Source: Astropecten irregularis | Lineage: Eukaryota > Echinodermata > Asteroidea > Paxillosida > Astropectinidae | Direction: 5' to 3' | Assembly (NCBI GenBank): GCA_963971285.1 | Contig: OZ020257.1 | Coordinates: forward strand, 11,484,602-11,548,601 | Length of the DNA stretch: 64,000 bases | Shown: positions 1 through 11,430 of the stretch, in pieces | Layout of the letters: each line of letters starts with the position of its first letter | Numbering within the stretch: position 1 is the stretch's first letter | Position numbers and translations under genes: made by a program | Notes under the pieces: generated by a model | The model's input: the letters and a program-made list of their open reading frames with translations, nothing else | Databases searched by the model: none | What the model was told of the DNA's origin: nothing

Positions 1-2
1 AG

Positions 3-1031
3 CCGAAAATCAAGATCGAGGTATCGCTACCTCGCATGGAGTTTGAAACGCCGAGTCCTGACCCGTCCGATTCCGGACCGAACATCGAGGAGGAAAATGC
101 CCTCGACCGTAAGAAGATCATTTGCCTGAAACATGGATTCGATATTTCACTCTGTAAAAAGTGCTCGGGAAATTCTCAGGTCCAAACGAAAAGGGCAAGT
201 AAAAACGACGGCAAAATACAAGTGCATCGGCCATTTGATGTACTGAGAGTTTCCACACAAACTTATCCAATCGAGGAAAGGATGGTGGCAAGGTCTACTG
301 CAGAGGTGGACAACTGTGAATCTCAGGGACTTCCAATCCGGCAAGAGGGTCCACTCACCAGGCCTGAAGTGTCCCACAGCTCCTTGAGTCTGGGCGACGA
401 GCTGGCTTACCAGAGGGCCTTCACAGTGAACACGAGCGTGCAGTCCCTGCCGACACGCATGGAGGGGATACTCAAGAACGCCATGGAATCGGCAATGCGT
501 GATCCAGCCACGGGCAGCTACACCGAATCGCCTCGGGAAGCCGAACCGACCGCCGGCCGGAGCGGTCCCACCTGCAGACACGGTCAAATCGCTGTCAATT
601 GCAACACCTGCCGGACGCTGGTCGAGATCCAACGCCGCCTCAAGACGAGCGATTTCAGGCGGGAAATGAGGCAGAGTTTCCAGTGGGATCTGCAAGCGGG
701 GAAAGCCCTCAGTAAATCGTCACGGTGGGATGTCGGCGCCAGGGACAGCAAGTCAAATCTCGGCCCCCACCTGAAAGAAATGTGGACTCGCAGGAAGAAA
801 GATTCAAAGTCACGCCAGAGAAGACCGGCCGGCGATAAAACACGTACAAAACGGACCTCTAGAAGTATGGACTCTTCCGTGGATCGTTCCAGGGCAAACA
901 GCATCTTGAAGGCGAGCACAGAGAGTATGGGAAGGAAGAAATCTGTTCGCTTCTCAGAGGAGGATGTTTACCATCCAATGACCGGGTACTATCCAACACA
1001 ACACACCGATAACCTAATATCCGCGTCATGA
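3..1031 (+). CDS. Candidate protein phosphatase 1-binding protein with two Cys/His clusters (3' part of gene)
   Basis: From the ATG at 36 the frame gives 331 residues to a TGA at 1029-1031, and it stays open upstream to the window edge. That ATG has C at -3, so the coding exon may continue to the left. Residues 30-43 and 180-192 carry the same spacing, C-x(1-2)-H-G-x5-C-x2-C, which suggests two small metal-binding knuckles. The C-terminal third is very basic (K/R/S rich). Near the end are SILK (residues 289-292) and KSVRF (302-306) followed by acidic residues. These match the SILK and RVxF docking motifs of PP1 regulators, in their usual order. No enzyme domain, signal peptide or membrane segment is visible. 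I do not recognise the family; a PP1-targeting role is inferred from short motifs only. The coding region is richer in G+C than the AT-rich sequence after it, which supports a real exon. Confidence 0.7.
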   Translation, partial: PKIKIEVSLPRMEFETPSPDPSDSGPNIEEENALDRKKIICLKHGFDISLCKKCSGNSQVQTKRASKNDGKIQVHRPFDVLRVSTQTYPIEERMVARSTAEVDNCESQGLPIRQEGPLTRPEVSHSSLSLGDELAYQRAFTVNTSVQSLPTRMEGILKNAMESAMRDPATGSYTESPREAEPTAGRSGPTCRHGQIAVNCNTCRTLVEIQRRLKTSDFRREMRQSFQWDLQAGKALSKSSRWDVGARDSKSNLGPHLKEMWTRRKKDSKSRQRRPAGDKTRTKRTSRSMDSSVDRSRANSILKASTESMGRKKSVRFSEEDVYHPMTGYYPTQHTDNLISAS

Positions 1032-2013
1032 CATAATCACCAATGTGATTCGTATTGTTAATAATGGACATTGGAGCTAGGTAATAGCCTAATACAACAG
1101 AAAGGCCCGGGAGCATAACTTCCTTGATGAAATGATCTTCAAAATAGCAACACTCAAGATTTCGAAGTCATAGATTTATTTTTCGAAAGTAAAGTACTTA
1201 AATTATGATTATACAATCTGTAAAAGGTTAAATTTTATTACAAGGTCGAATTTGATGTTGAAGGTATAGGAAAGAGAATGCAATTCACGCAACTGTTCAT
1301 ACACTTGGGCAATTAAGTGTGACACTGACATTGTGGCATGTCTTATTAGTCAATTCATTTGATTGTTTTTATGCAAATCACATACATCAGAACCGAAAAC
1401 ATTCAGCCAATATACGAATTGAATTTCCTTCCCGGAAAATAATGGGGTTGAAATGGGTACCCAGTCCATAACAAGGCAATTGACGCTCTTGCAATTTTCT
1501 TCAAAAGTTTTCGAACCCCATGCAAGTATTGTACATGGCAGACGTTGCTGATGCATCTTAATTATGTTCACATATGAAAATTATTACAAATAGGGTATTT
1601 GGAAAACATGTCAGCGTCTGAAAGTTAACATTTGTGAGACATCGGGAATAAGGGAGACATTTCAATGTCTCCCTAAGGTATCAGCTACCATTAAAAGACA
1701 TAATCTTATTGTCCTTATTCTAATAGAAGAGAACATAATATGAACATAATGTAAATTTCAAGTTCATTGGTTTGGATGATGGTTAAGAATAGGTAAGTAA
1801 AGTTTGTACACGACCCTATGTGAAAGTTAGTACCCATCCTCTGTTATAATAATTATTACTACCCTGAATGAGTACTTCGGATGACATTCCCATATGGTCG
1901 TGCGCTAATTTTTACTTTCCTTTTTCTAAACATCCTCCAAACTAATGAACTTAACATTTTTCATTTAGAGAACATTCTCTGTCTTCTAAAATATGGACAA
2001 TAACAACATATGT

Positions 2014-2125
2014 GCAAATTAGGCTTGTCCTTCACCGACGTGGATGAGCACTGCATACGCAGTGCTTGTTGAATGCACATGAAAAAAATGAGGCACTGGC
2101 TCAGGTGGGATTTTTTCTCGACCAT
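2014..2125 (-). mobile_element. tRNA-derived SINE fragment (degraded)
   Basis: The segment from aaattaggcttg to ctcaggtggga is repeated almost word for word at 6618-6765, where an intact B-box follows. In this copy the B-box has decayed into a T run. Orientation is taken from the better copy. Confidence 0.5.
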
Positions 2126-2497
2126 GTCTTTAAAAGGTAGCTAATACCTTTAGGGAGACATCAAAATGTCTCCCTAATTATCAATGTCTCCCAAATATTC
2201 ACTTTCAGATTTAGACTAATTATCCATTTTGTTCATGTTTATTTTACCAACAAAAACAACTTTTGACCTTGCCTTATGTGTTGGATATACTTATAAACTG
2301 CCAACGCAGTGCAACATGTAATATTCAAAAATATACTTATAGATTACGTCACTGAATGCACAGTGAAAAGATAATTAAATTATGAAAGCATTTGATTGTA
2401 TTGTACAAAGCTACTTAAAACAATTTCGCCAAGGGCAAACTTAGTTCGAAATAATCCCACAGAAATCTCTCACCGAATAAAATTACTTGTCCACTCT

Positions 2498-2626
2498 TAG
2501 GCTGCATCCGAATCTGTTGTCTAGAGCTAGGTCTAGGTCTTCACTCCATTGGAAATACGCGCAGATACCAAGTCAATAGACCTAGCCATAGCTCTGGAAG
2601 CCCGTTTCGGACACGGCCTTAAATAG
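2498..2626. repeat. Inverted-repeat element with aggct/agacctag arms
   Basis: The left arm (tctagagctaggtctagg) is mirrored on the right by tagacctagccatagctct. The outer parts (taggctgcatccgaa and ttcggacacggcctta) are also complementary. It looks like a small non-autonomous element related in style to those at 5863 and 40087. Confidence 0.5.
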
Positions 2627-2731
2627 ATTGGTCAATATGTTACAAATACTGCCTGTAGTTTGGAAAGTTTCAGGCAAATACAAGCCACAGGGTGGAATTG
2701 ATGTTAACAGACATATTAAGCTTCTAAGCTG

Positions 2732-2977
2732 GGGCAAATTTCATAGAGCTGCTTAGCATAATAAATTGCTTAGCACAAAAATAGCTTGCCCAATAAAACA
2801 AACCACTTTTGAAAATTCGATTTGATATTCATGGTTAGCGAACAGCAGCCAAAGAACAATTGCAAGTGATACACAACACAACACATGGACATTTGGTTGT
2901 TAATCCTGTTTTTACTAGGACAGAAATGTCATGCTTAGCGAACTTTTGTGCTAAGCAGCTCTATGAAATTGGCCCCA
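2732..2977. mobile_element. Fold-back MITE with TTTCATAGAGCTGCTTAGC termini
   Basis: The left end reads caaatttcatagagctgctt and the right end is its inverse, gctctatgaaattggcccc. The interior, including the cacatgg...ttgttaatcctg part, recurs at about 48380-48610 and 59300-59545. A related pair of ends lies at 4178 and 4740. Confidence 0.7.
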
Positions 2978-3789
2978 TGTCGTTTATGTGTTGGCTTGTT
3001 CTTAAAATTGGTTCATATTGTTCTTTCAATCTTCTCGAGTTGACTGGAGAATTACATCCCTCATACTTCCCTCATCCGACATACTTCATTTGATAATACA
3101 TAATTGTACACGTCCATAAGAACGTTAACGCCCCCACTCCCAAATGCATCCCCACCCACCCCACGAAACACATGACATATTCGCCATCTTTCTAGAAAAC
3201 AAAATAATCTACAATTTAATACTAGAAAAGAGTTTGTTTGTCTTGGAAACAAAATGGTAACAAGCTATAGTGTTCGATGACTCATGTTTTGGCTGAAAGG
3301 GGCAGCCACAACCAAGCACAGATATAAAATTAATTAAGACAGTGCAAGTATCTTCTTCAGCTTGATAAATGCTACAGCTGAGCCGTCATATCCTTTCAGC
3401 CAACATCTTGAGCTATCAAATACTTAGCTACTTAGCAAATCCTCAATTTATTAATAATAACATTCTAAAGTAAAACATGGCAGTGTTGCTGGTTATAACA
3501 AAACAGTTTCTGAGATAAAAAAAAAATCATGGAAATTTCCCCTATGCAAGGCTTATAATGTCGCATACAGAATCGTTTAATTTATGCATTCACACACACG
3601 CGTTTATTGCTATACATGCCGAGTGGAATCAAACAGGCTACAATGGCAGTCGAACCAGGCTTGAATGGAGCATTAATTCATCCAAGACCGGCCCGGCAGA
3701 TGAGCAGAGAAGACGAGCGAAACATTGCCTCAAGACAATCCGTGTCCCTACACAATATTCTCTAAATGCAAAAGAGTGAAAAATATCAC

Positions 3790-4125
3790 GCTTTCAAAAC
3801 CAAGTTGTCCTTCATATGGCTCTCGAAAAAGAGTGCTGGATATTTCACTCTTTTGGAGTGGTTTTCACTCTGAGCCAGAGTGAAAAATCACTCAAAACGA
3901 TGCAAACTAAAAGAGTGGAAAGAGTTGTCCTTCATATGGCTCTTCAAAAGTGGTGGATATTTCACTCTTTTGGAGTGGTTTTCACTCTGGGCCAGAGTGA
4001 AAAATCACTCCAAAAGATGCAAAGTTCACTCTTAAAGAGTGGAAGACAACTCGAAAAAGAGTCGTCCCTCATATGGCTCTTCAAAGAGTGTTTTTCTTTC
4101 ACTCTTTTGCATTTAGAGAACTGTA
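3790..4125. repeat. Minisatellite with unit of about 125 bp built from AAGAGTGAAA dyads
   Basis: Blocks containing gtccttcatatggctct, tttcactcttttggagtgg and cagagtgaaaaatcactc recur two to three times in tandem. Within each block the short motif AGAGTGAAAA and its complement TTTTCACTCT alternate, so the array can fold on itself. An open frame of 107 codons across it is a by-product of the repeats. Confidence 0.75.
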
Positions 4126-4177
4126 AAAAACATTGTTGAATTTACATTAATTTATACACCCAATGTAACGAACAGGG

Positions 4178-4742
4178 GCCAATTTCATAGAGCTGCTTAA
4201 AATTTACTTAAGCACCAAAAACCTTGGTAAATAAAATCAGTATGCCAGCCAAAACTCCTTGTGAATGTTATGCTCAGCAAACAATGGCCGAATACAAGTC
4301 AAAAGCAGTAAACACCACATGAACATTTGGTTGGTAATCCGGTTTGATCAAGAAAGACATTTCATGCTTTTAAAAGCAAATGAAATTGGCATCGGGGGCA
4401 AAGAGCAAAGGTCGGGATCACTATCATCGAAATGTCAGGTACACATAATGTCTTGTTTGACAACAAAAAATGGTTACAGACCCAAGTTCTATGTGGTTTT
4501 TATTTAATAATTTTTTTTTTTTTTATAAAAATCACATAGAAATTTGTGAAGATTTCATCTTTGCCACAAGGAAAAGGCATGCAACCCGTTGTTTACGAGC
4601 AAGACTTTAAGGGCCTGTTTGTTTATGACGAATCCTGCGGATCCGGATCCCATTTTAGCGTACCCTGCATAGGACGTAGATCCAAAAATTCCAATGCATT
4701 AAACAAACAGGCCCTTAGTCAGCTCTATGAAATTGGCACCCA
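4178..4742. mobile_element. Fold-back element with a second MITE nested near its right end
   Basis: Left terminus gggccaatttcatagagctg and right terminus cagctctatgaaattggcac are inverted copies. The 110-bp element at 4608-4717 sits just inside the right end, so this copy appears to have received a later insertion. Confidence 0.55.
4608..4717. mobile_element. MITE with TAAGGGCCTGTTTGTTTA termini
   Basis: The ends are exact inverse copies (taagggcctgtttgttta / taaacaaacaggccctta). The interior contains the GGATCCGGATCC-rich segment also found at 25788-25919 and 35860-35990, so at least three family members lie in this window. Confidence 0.75.
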
Positions 4743-4945
4743 GAAGAAAATTAACGGCTACGGCTTTTGCTATGGGTGTTTCTATAATAGCCCCGTGTTT
4801 CATTCATTGCATAGAGTCGTACTAGCAAAGCCATAGCCGTAGCGGTAGCCGTTACATTGGATTCAGCCTCGTTTTCAGGCGCCAATGGATGTGAACTACC
4901 AAACTTCATTCGACCAATCATCAAACCGTTGTCCCGCACGCGCAG

Positions 4946-7900
4946 TCAGGCGACCCTGAACAGTCCAAAATAGCTGGTATCCGCGTACAGAGCCACCGTC
5001 ACGGCCGGGATGGACAGCTTGATCCCGACCCGGTCACCAGCGATCAGGCGCACCACTCCTCCCACGTAGCACGTGCTCTGCTTGGCCTCGGCGCTGATGT
5101 TGCTCTTGGTGCAGGTAAAGCGAGGGGCTCCGTTGATGGTAATGCTTTGACCCACCGTGTCATTGGGGTCGTAAAAGAGAATCTGTACGATTGTATAAAG
5201 AAAGATTTGAGGCTTTGCTATAGGATTGTAATTCGGAACAAATGAGGGTAAATAAATCCTTGAAGTTGACAACGACGCCAAACTACCCTTGCACAGGAAT
5301 CTTCAATAAAGTTGTAACCCATGTAGTCTGCATTGTTCACTGACACACGGACCAGTGAGTCACTGACTGTTCACTTCACACCTCCTAATTGGTTGTAAGC
5401 ACTTAAAACTACTGTTATAAATTGATGTTGTTGTTTGGTAATACCTTACTCCTGAATATGTTCTGAATATAGAACGAAATATAGAATCAAACAATTGCTC
5501 CCCTTATTCTTTTTGGTGTACATGTATAGGCCTATGTATAATATCAAGTTGGAACAAATTGTTGTATTTTTGTCTATCATGGTCTTAGATGGTGATGTAT
5601 ATGTCTGTCATGTATAAATCGCCGGTTTGGCTTCAGTACCTGGCTGTAAACGTAATAAATGCCGCTCTCTCGGACGGTCACAAGACCCAGCGGGCTCAGC
5701 GAGAAATAGGGCTCAGCATCGTCAACCCAGTCGGCCAACTTCCAGGTCTGAAAGCCTCGAATCCATCCATCATCTACATCAAAATAAAAAAAAAACAGGC
5801 AACCAATTAGTATACTGAGTCAATGGATCCAACTACTTTTCCTTAATTATGAGCCCCTTACAAAGGCCCTTTCCGACCCTCGCTTCCAGCTTAGGCTGCG
5901 ACCGGCTCCGGCTCCATATCGTGAAACCATTTTGAAATAGCGGGTATCAAAATAGTGGCTTTTGGCTGCGGTTCGCAAGTAGATTCTCTGGTTTGAAAAA
6001 GGAAACAGAGCTTCCGCTTCAATGAAAAACTACAACCTATATTTTCATCATGGATGACAGAGCCAAAGTCGGGGCTGGAGCCGAAGCAGAGGTTTGGAAG
6101 AGGCCCAACGAATTTAGCACGTATTATCTTTCAAGGAAAGACGGTCAAGATTGAATGTTTAGCTGCGTCTAGTTTGCCTACAAAGCTTTTATATTAATTG
6201 TTTTCCCTAACACCCCCAAAATCATAAATAAATCTTCGTAATCCATGTCTTCTGCTAGGATAAACTGAATGCGACCACGAAGCTCAGAAGTTTGAGTTGA
6301 TACTGCTTTTTGAGCGTCCCAAAACTCCGAAAGCTCCGGGCGAAGAAAAATACAGCGTATTTTCGGCAACGACCTGCCGAGGTTTCCTCGGGGGCACCGG
6401 GTAGAGTGGTCGGTGCTCGTCTACGGTTGTTTTGGGATTTTTTCTTAGTTCAGGATTAATACACTGCATAAAATTGTGCATTCATTTCTTACCATTACTG
6501 ACACGAATATTCCCATCTCTATTGCCCTGGATGTGCACGGCTCTGCCATCTGCCAAAGGGACTGCCAAAAAAAAATAAAAAAAATATGAATATTAATTAC
6601 TTGCGTCGGGGAGATAGTAATTTATGCAAATTAGGCTTGCCTTTCACCGACTTTGGTGAGCACTTCATACTCAGTGCTTGTTGAGTGCACATGAAAAAAC
6701 CATGCGCTAGCTCAGGTGGGATTCGAACCCACGATCTCCTGCCCACAAGTGCAGTAAATGTTGACATTTACTTGTCTTTTTGTCACAGTGAAATTAGCCC
6801 ATTGGAAGGTATCGTGATACTGTTTACGAAGTTAAGCAACGTCGATCATATGCAGTACTTGAAGGGGAGAACATTTCATAATTTGGCAGTGAAGGTACAG
6901 TGTAATTCCTGGATAGAATGAAATAATAGTCCCTATGTCCAGTCCGAAGGACGATGGTTGGGAGTCGTTGATGGCGTATGTCCCTAGTAATTATACCAAT
7001 GGGGTCGATTTCACCAAACTCGTCATAACTGACTATCAATCGCTGAACTCATGATGCATTGCAGCCCTACGTACGTTACGATCGATCGTAGGGCTTCGAA
7101 ACTCGAGTTACGATCGATCGTAGAGCTTCGTGAAATAGACCCAATGCAATCCCGGAACTGTGAAATATCAAGTCACTCACCTTGAAAGTTATCATCATCA
7201 ACGCCTCCAATATTATCGTTATCTGTAAAAGACAAACAGACTCCATTACGGTTTCCACAATGACTGCAGTGAATAATCATTTTTGATGTTATTACATGTC
7301 AAATAGTCCTTGTGTTATTGTCACAGTGCAAATTATCACAGCAGTGTCAGGCCTATACGCCGTGCTACTGACGTGCCGAACTCAAATGATTATGTTTGGC
7401 ACGGCGTTTAGCGTGAATTTGGCTCGGCAAATTGAGTTCGGCACGGCAAGCTCTTAGGCTGGGCAAGCTCAGCCGCGCAACTGCTATTGCTGAACTCATT
7501 TGATTTAAGTTCGGCACGGCAGTAGCACCCCGTATAGTTTTGGTCTCAGAGAACTGTCACTGTGACAGTAGATGTTTTGTCGCCATAAGTAAGTATTGTC
7601 GATGCAAGTCGTCAATATCCAGCTTAGATTTGGTTTAGTTTCAAGCCAAACTTACCGGTACAGTGAATGCAGGCGGTCTCTCGATCAATTCTACCGGGGC
7701 TGGGCGATGCATCTGACGTCCTTTGATTCCGTCCAGAGTTCTTACCGGCCCGTCGCTGCTTCTTCTGTTCCCTTGCTAGTTCTGTATCGTCTTCCCCCCT
7801 CCGACTGCCCCCTCCCCCATCCCCTCCCCCTCGCCTCCGTTCCGACCGGTCTCCGTGTGAGCCGGTAGAGGGCGGCATTTGAGCCTGATCCTCGGCGGTA

Positions 7901-10900
7901 GTCTCCCCGCGGTCGCGTCGGCGCACCTTGGTGGTCCTGTCCTTAGACCGCGCCTCTCGGGAATGCGCGTTCAAATGTGCCCCTGCTGATGACGACGGCC
8001 TGTGGTCCGACTCGGCGGCTGAAGGTCGAGACCACAACGAAGACGTCACAGGAGGCGACGGATCCCGATGTGACGTCATCGATGATGCGTGATCCGATCC
8101 CTGTTTCTTGGCGTTTCCGAGGCTTAAGTCACCGGTCGTAGGACTATTTGGTTGCTTGCTTGCGTTGTCATCCGACGACTGTTAAGTGTAAACAATAAAA
8201 TGATAATAATCGATCATAATGAAAACGAAAAAGAAAGAGCATGAAACACTATGGTTGCCATCATGGATACTAACTTATGAAGATTTCCTTCTGGAAGAGT
8301 AGTCAAGCTTCAAAAAGCCTTCTTGTATTATAATTATGAAACAATTATAAGACTTAAGTTGAGCACTTAAAGGGTTGCTGCAGTGCTTTTTTCGTTCAGG
8401 TTATTTTATTGCCTTCATACAGAGAATATACTGGTAAATAATGAATGACAAGTCTTATTTTGGTTTCAAACCAGCATTCAAAGGAAAACCCCTTTGAATG
8501 GCTTTGTAAAACGGGGGATTTCCACGTATACTCATGTAGGGAACCAACAGCAAAAATTTAATGAAAAAAAAAAACATAAAAAATGTAAAGGCAAACTTGA
8601 CCTACAGAAATGGTTTGGTAAAAAAAATTACACCACCAGTTGAGTAAAAGGAACAAATTTTTGCAAAATAAAACCCATTGAGGAGGAAAAGTTCTGTCAG
8701 AAAACCTATAAAACCGTGAACCACAACCTTTTGTGCACAAATCAATTGAGTTACTGCTCTCAGTTCCCCCAGATGACATCGCAGTTTTGCTCATGAATAT
8801 GAAAATGCTAATTAGCATACAAAAAAAAACCTGTTTTTTACCCTGAATCAGTGTGAGGAAGTGGGTAAAATCACAGTCCCCATGTACAGTTTTTTTATTG
8901 GCACATGTTCACATGTGCACATTGGCACAATATTCCCATTGCAGGGACCCTTTAAGATATTTACCAAAATAATTAAGATGTTAATGCTGACACTAGAACA
9001 CAGAGGGGGTAGGGTTCGTTGTCGACTTCGTTGATTTTGAGGCTGAATTTGAGGTTGTCCTAAAGTACTGAACATAAAAGGTACTATCTTACTTTGGTAG
9101 CAGACCGAAACAGAAATCTTCACAGATTTACCTTTAATAATAAGGTATAAAGATGGTGATGGTAGAAACATACCATTATAATGCTTCTGCCTGAAATGCT
9201 GTATTTATCCAGAAAAGATTAAAAACCACTGACCAAAAACAATTTTGATCTTTTAAAGATAAAAATAATGGTGAAAAAGTACTGTGGGCGTTTTTCAAGG
9301 TTTTCTCAAAAAGTGGGCACCGTAGGCCTATGGGACTGAACATTTCACAGATGACTGTTACTGTATATTATTCCTTGATATTTTTGTCCATGGATCTGCA
9401 TTTCTTTGACATAAACTAAAATATGATATTACCTTTAACATTGTGTAATAATTCCACTGCGTTTTCAGTGCGTAATAAACTTTCACTGCGTTTGCCGTGG
9501 AGGTGGGCAAAGGTCATGTCCAAGTAAACTGGCTACGGCTTAGAATTATGTACGTGTCGATGGAAAGTAGCTGCAGCCGCTGCCATAGACATGCATGTAA
9601 ATTGAAGTAGTATAGCCACGTAAATCAGAAGCTATAGCTTTCAGAACCATTGTGCGTGCACTGCACACAAGTCACCGCGTTCGACAGGTGTTTCAAGGTG
9701 GGTGCGTCGGCGGGGTATAGACGTTCTGCAGTCGAGTCCCGGGCTGCTGAACCTTTTGTACGCCAGCTTCCAGGGGGCTGTCCCGCCATACATGTACACC
9801 GAGAGAGTCCACCGAACCCCCGTGTTTACTCAAAACCAGAGCAGCTATCGGGTTTTAAACCTTGCCCGGCCGAGCGAGTGCAAATAATACAATGGTGCCT
9901 GCGCCATCGCGATAATAATAATAATAGTATAGGCCATTCCACGAAGTGCACTTGTTGGGATTTTACAGAACATTGAAATGTATTGCACACGCAAATGGAA
10001 TTGGGCTGTGCGGTAACATTCGAATGGTTTAAAAGTGTCAACTGCTCTGTATTAACCTTCGTCCAGATTCAGTTGCTTTCACTGTTCAAATTAATTTCAA
10101 AGAATTAAAAGTTTACATGTACCATTCGGGGTCATAACTTACCCCAAAAAGATTAGTTATTGTTCTGACTATCATGGGAGAATTATGACATCCAATATAA
10201 ATCAAATTACTCACAAATTTAACACACATCATGCATGAAATTTTCCCATAACATAATAACTGTATTCTTCGTATTTTGGAACAAACGGACAAGCCATTGG
10301 AGCAAATACAATTGTCAAAAGTTCTTACAAATAAGATGCGAAGTCTAAAGAATTTCGAGAAAAAAATACAATTAATTTAGCACAAAATGTTTTTACAAAA
10401 AAGCTTCATTGTTTGATCAAGTAGAAATGCATAACAGAAGTAGTAGAAAATGTCTCAAAAGCCCGCAATGTATAAAACGGCATGTTTTTATGTAACTTGT
10501 GCAAGGAAAGTTAATATATAAATCACAAATGTTGCCATGAAAGCGACCGGTCGAAAAGCATTTCGGCAAATACATTTACTGCAAGGATCAAACCCCAAGC
10601 CCTCCTCACTCCAAGCATTTTATTTCGGGTCATCATTTTGGTTGAGGAGCATGTTTGCCGTAGTTTATTACTTGTGTAAAAAAAATCTTTTGACTAAACA
10701 TTCCGGGCAAGTTCCGGATCATGAATTTTGCACAAGAAAATGAATGCAAGAAACATAAAGAAACAAACGAACAATCAATCAAGGGTCATCGGCTGTTTAA
10801 TGAGTGAAAAGGACCTACCGTTTTTTGAGCCTCCATTTTCGTGCCTGCCGTTAAGTGCATGTATTCTTGTTCCACCATCTGTTTACCGGTGTGTTCTTCA

Positions 10901-11268
10901 CGAAGCAAGGTGTGGCACTGTGCTTTCAGAGAGGCAACCTCCTTCTCCAAGGAACTGATGCGATTGAGGAGCTTCTCCAGATCCACCGGAGATTCAGATG
11001 CCGGCGAATCCGTACGACCCGTCGCCCCTGGACCCACCGTGGAAGACTGGTAAACGTCCAAATCCACGGGCAACTCTCCATGTCGCGAACCGTACAGCAA
11101 GACCGCCAAGAACGCGATGGTGCCGGCAGCTACGATAGCGGCGACTGTAGCGACGATAAAGGCCGCTGTGACGGTCCGCCGGAGTCCGCTGATGAATGCA
11201 GGGTTCGGACGGGCGCTCGACTCTAGGTCCACCAAACGGCTGTACGGACAGTCGCTAGACTTGGCCAT
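4946..11268 (-). CDS. TNF superfamily ligand, ectodysplasin/Eiger-like (6 coding exons)
   Basis: Exons on the minus strand: 11268-10819, 8178-7656, 7222-7181, 6561-6493, 5773-5640 and 5182-4946. All junctions are GT/AG and all phases agree (0,1,1,1,0), giving 484 residues. Order: cytoplasmic tail; membrane segment about 32-59 with no signal peptide, so type II; coiled-coil stalk about 95-136; a long polar linker with basic clusters that fit furin-type R-x-x-R cleavage (about 234-240, 261-266, 300-303); and the TNF homology domain from about 340. Diagnostic features are GIYYVYSQ closing exon 5, TSYFGLF near the C terminus, and a Cys pair (430, 444) placed as in EDA. EDA's collagen repeat is absent; only a short Gly-rich run occurs (about 267-276). 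The start is the ATG at 11268 (context gacATGG). Expected role: a membrane-bound or shed trimeric cytokine for TNF receptors. The family is firm; the EDA/Eiger assignment is inference. Confidence 0.92.
5863..6107. mobile_element. Inverted-repeat element with AAGGCCCTTTCCGA-type termini (TNF intron)
   Basis: It lies in the intron between exons 4 and 5 of the TNF-like gene. Its interior (gtgaaaccat...caacctatattttca...gatgacagagc) matches the element at 40087-40377. The termini agggccctttcc and gaagaggccc are roughly inverse. Confidence 0.6.
6618..6765 (-). mobile_element. tRNA-derived SINE fragment
   Basis: Read on the minus strand it contains gtgggttcgaatcccacctg, a B-box inside a perfect T-arm stem, as in the 3' half of a tRNA. 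The non-tRNA part (tgtgcactcaacaagcactg) is shared with 2014-2125. No complete cloverleaf is present, so this is not called a tRNA gene. Confidence 0.6.
7069..7128. repeat. Short tandem duplication GTTACGATCGATCGTAGGGCTTCG
   Basis: The unit gttacgatcgatcgtagggc is repeated after about 30 bases with one change, and each unit contains the palindrome CGATCGATCG. It lies in the intron of the TNF-like gene just beyond the 42-bp exon 3. Confidence 0.6.
9079..9434. mobile_element. TTAA-type MITE, family 1 (TNF intron 1)
   Basis: The left end aggtactatcttactttgg and right end aaaatatgatattacct are approximate inverse copies, followed on the right by TTAA. The interior hallmarks (gaagatggtggtggtagaaacatacc; aaatgctgtatttatccaga; gatcttttaaa; gtgggcaccgtatgggactg) are shared with about ten other copies in the window. 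It lies in intron 1 of the TNF-like gene (10818-8179). Confidence 0.7.
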
Positions 11269-11422
11269 GTCAGTGGTCAATGTTGAGGTCCGGTCTGCTG
11301 CCGTTCAGAGCGGGGAATTGGTCGTGCAACTAAGGATACCCGTAGGGCTGGGCTTTTAACATCGCTGGCGTTCTTGTGTCGACAGAGGGTCCGCCTCTAC
11401 GAAATATAAGAATATCAACAAA

Positions 11423-11430
11423 CTTATATA
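11423..11430 (-). promoter_or_regulatory. Candidate TATA box of the TNF-like gene
   Basis: On the minus strand the sequence reads ccgTATATAAGtttg, about 155 bases before the start codon. A start site about 30 bases downstream would give a 5' leader of roughly 130 bases. No in-frame ATG was noticed between it and the start codon. This is sequence resemblance only. Confidence 0.4.

Larger units (their letters stand above)
1032..4945. other. Gene-free stretch between the first gene and the TNF-like gene
   Basis: No exon could be supported here on either strand. The stretch holds a short dyad (gggagacatt/aatgtctccct) near 1650-1675 with related copies at 2153-2200. It also holds a tRNA-like SINE fragment, several inverted-repeat elements and a minisatellite, each listed separately. 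Both neighbouring genes point their 3' ends into it. Confidence 0.6.

Noticed and set aside
7596..7868. Plus-strand 90-codon ORF over TNF exon 2
   Set aside because: It is the antisense shadow of the phase-consistent TNF exon 8178-7656.
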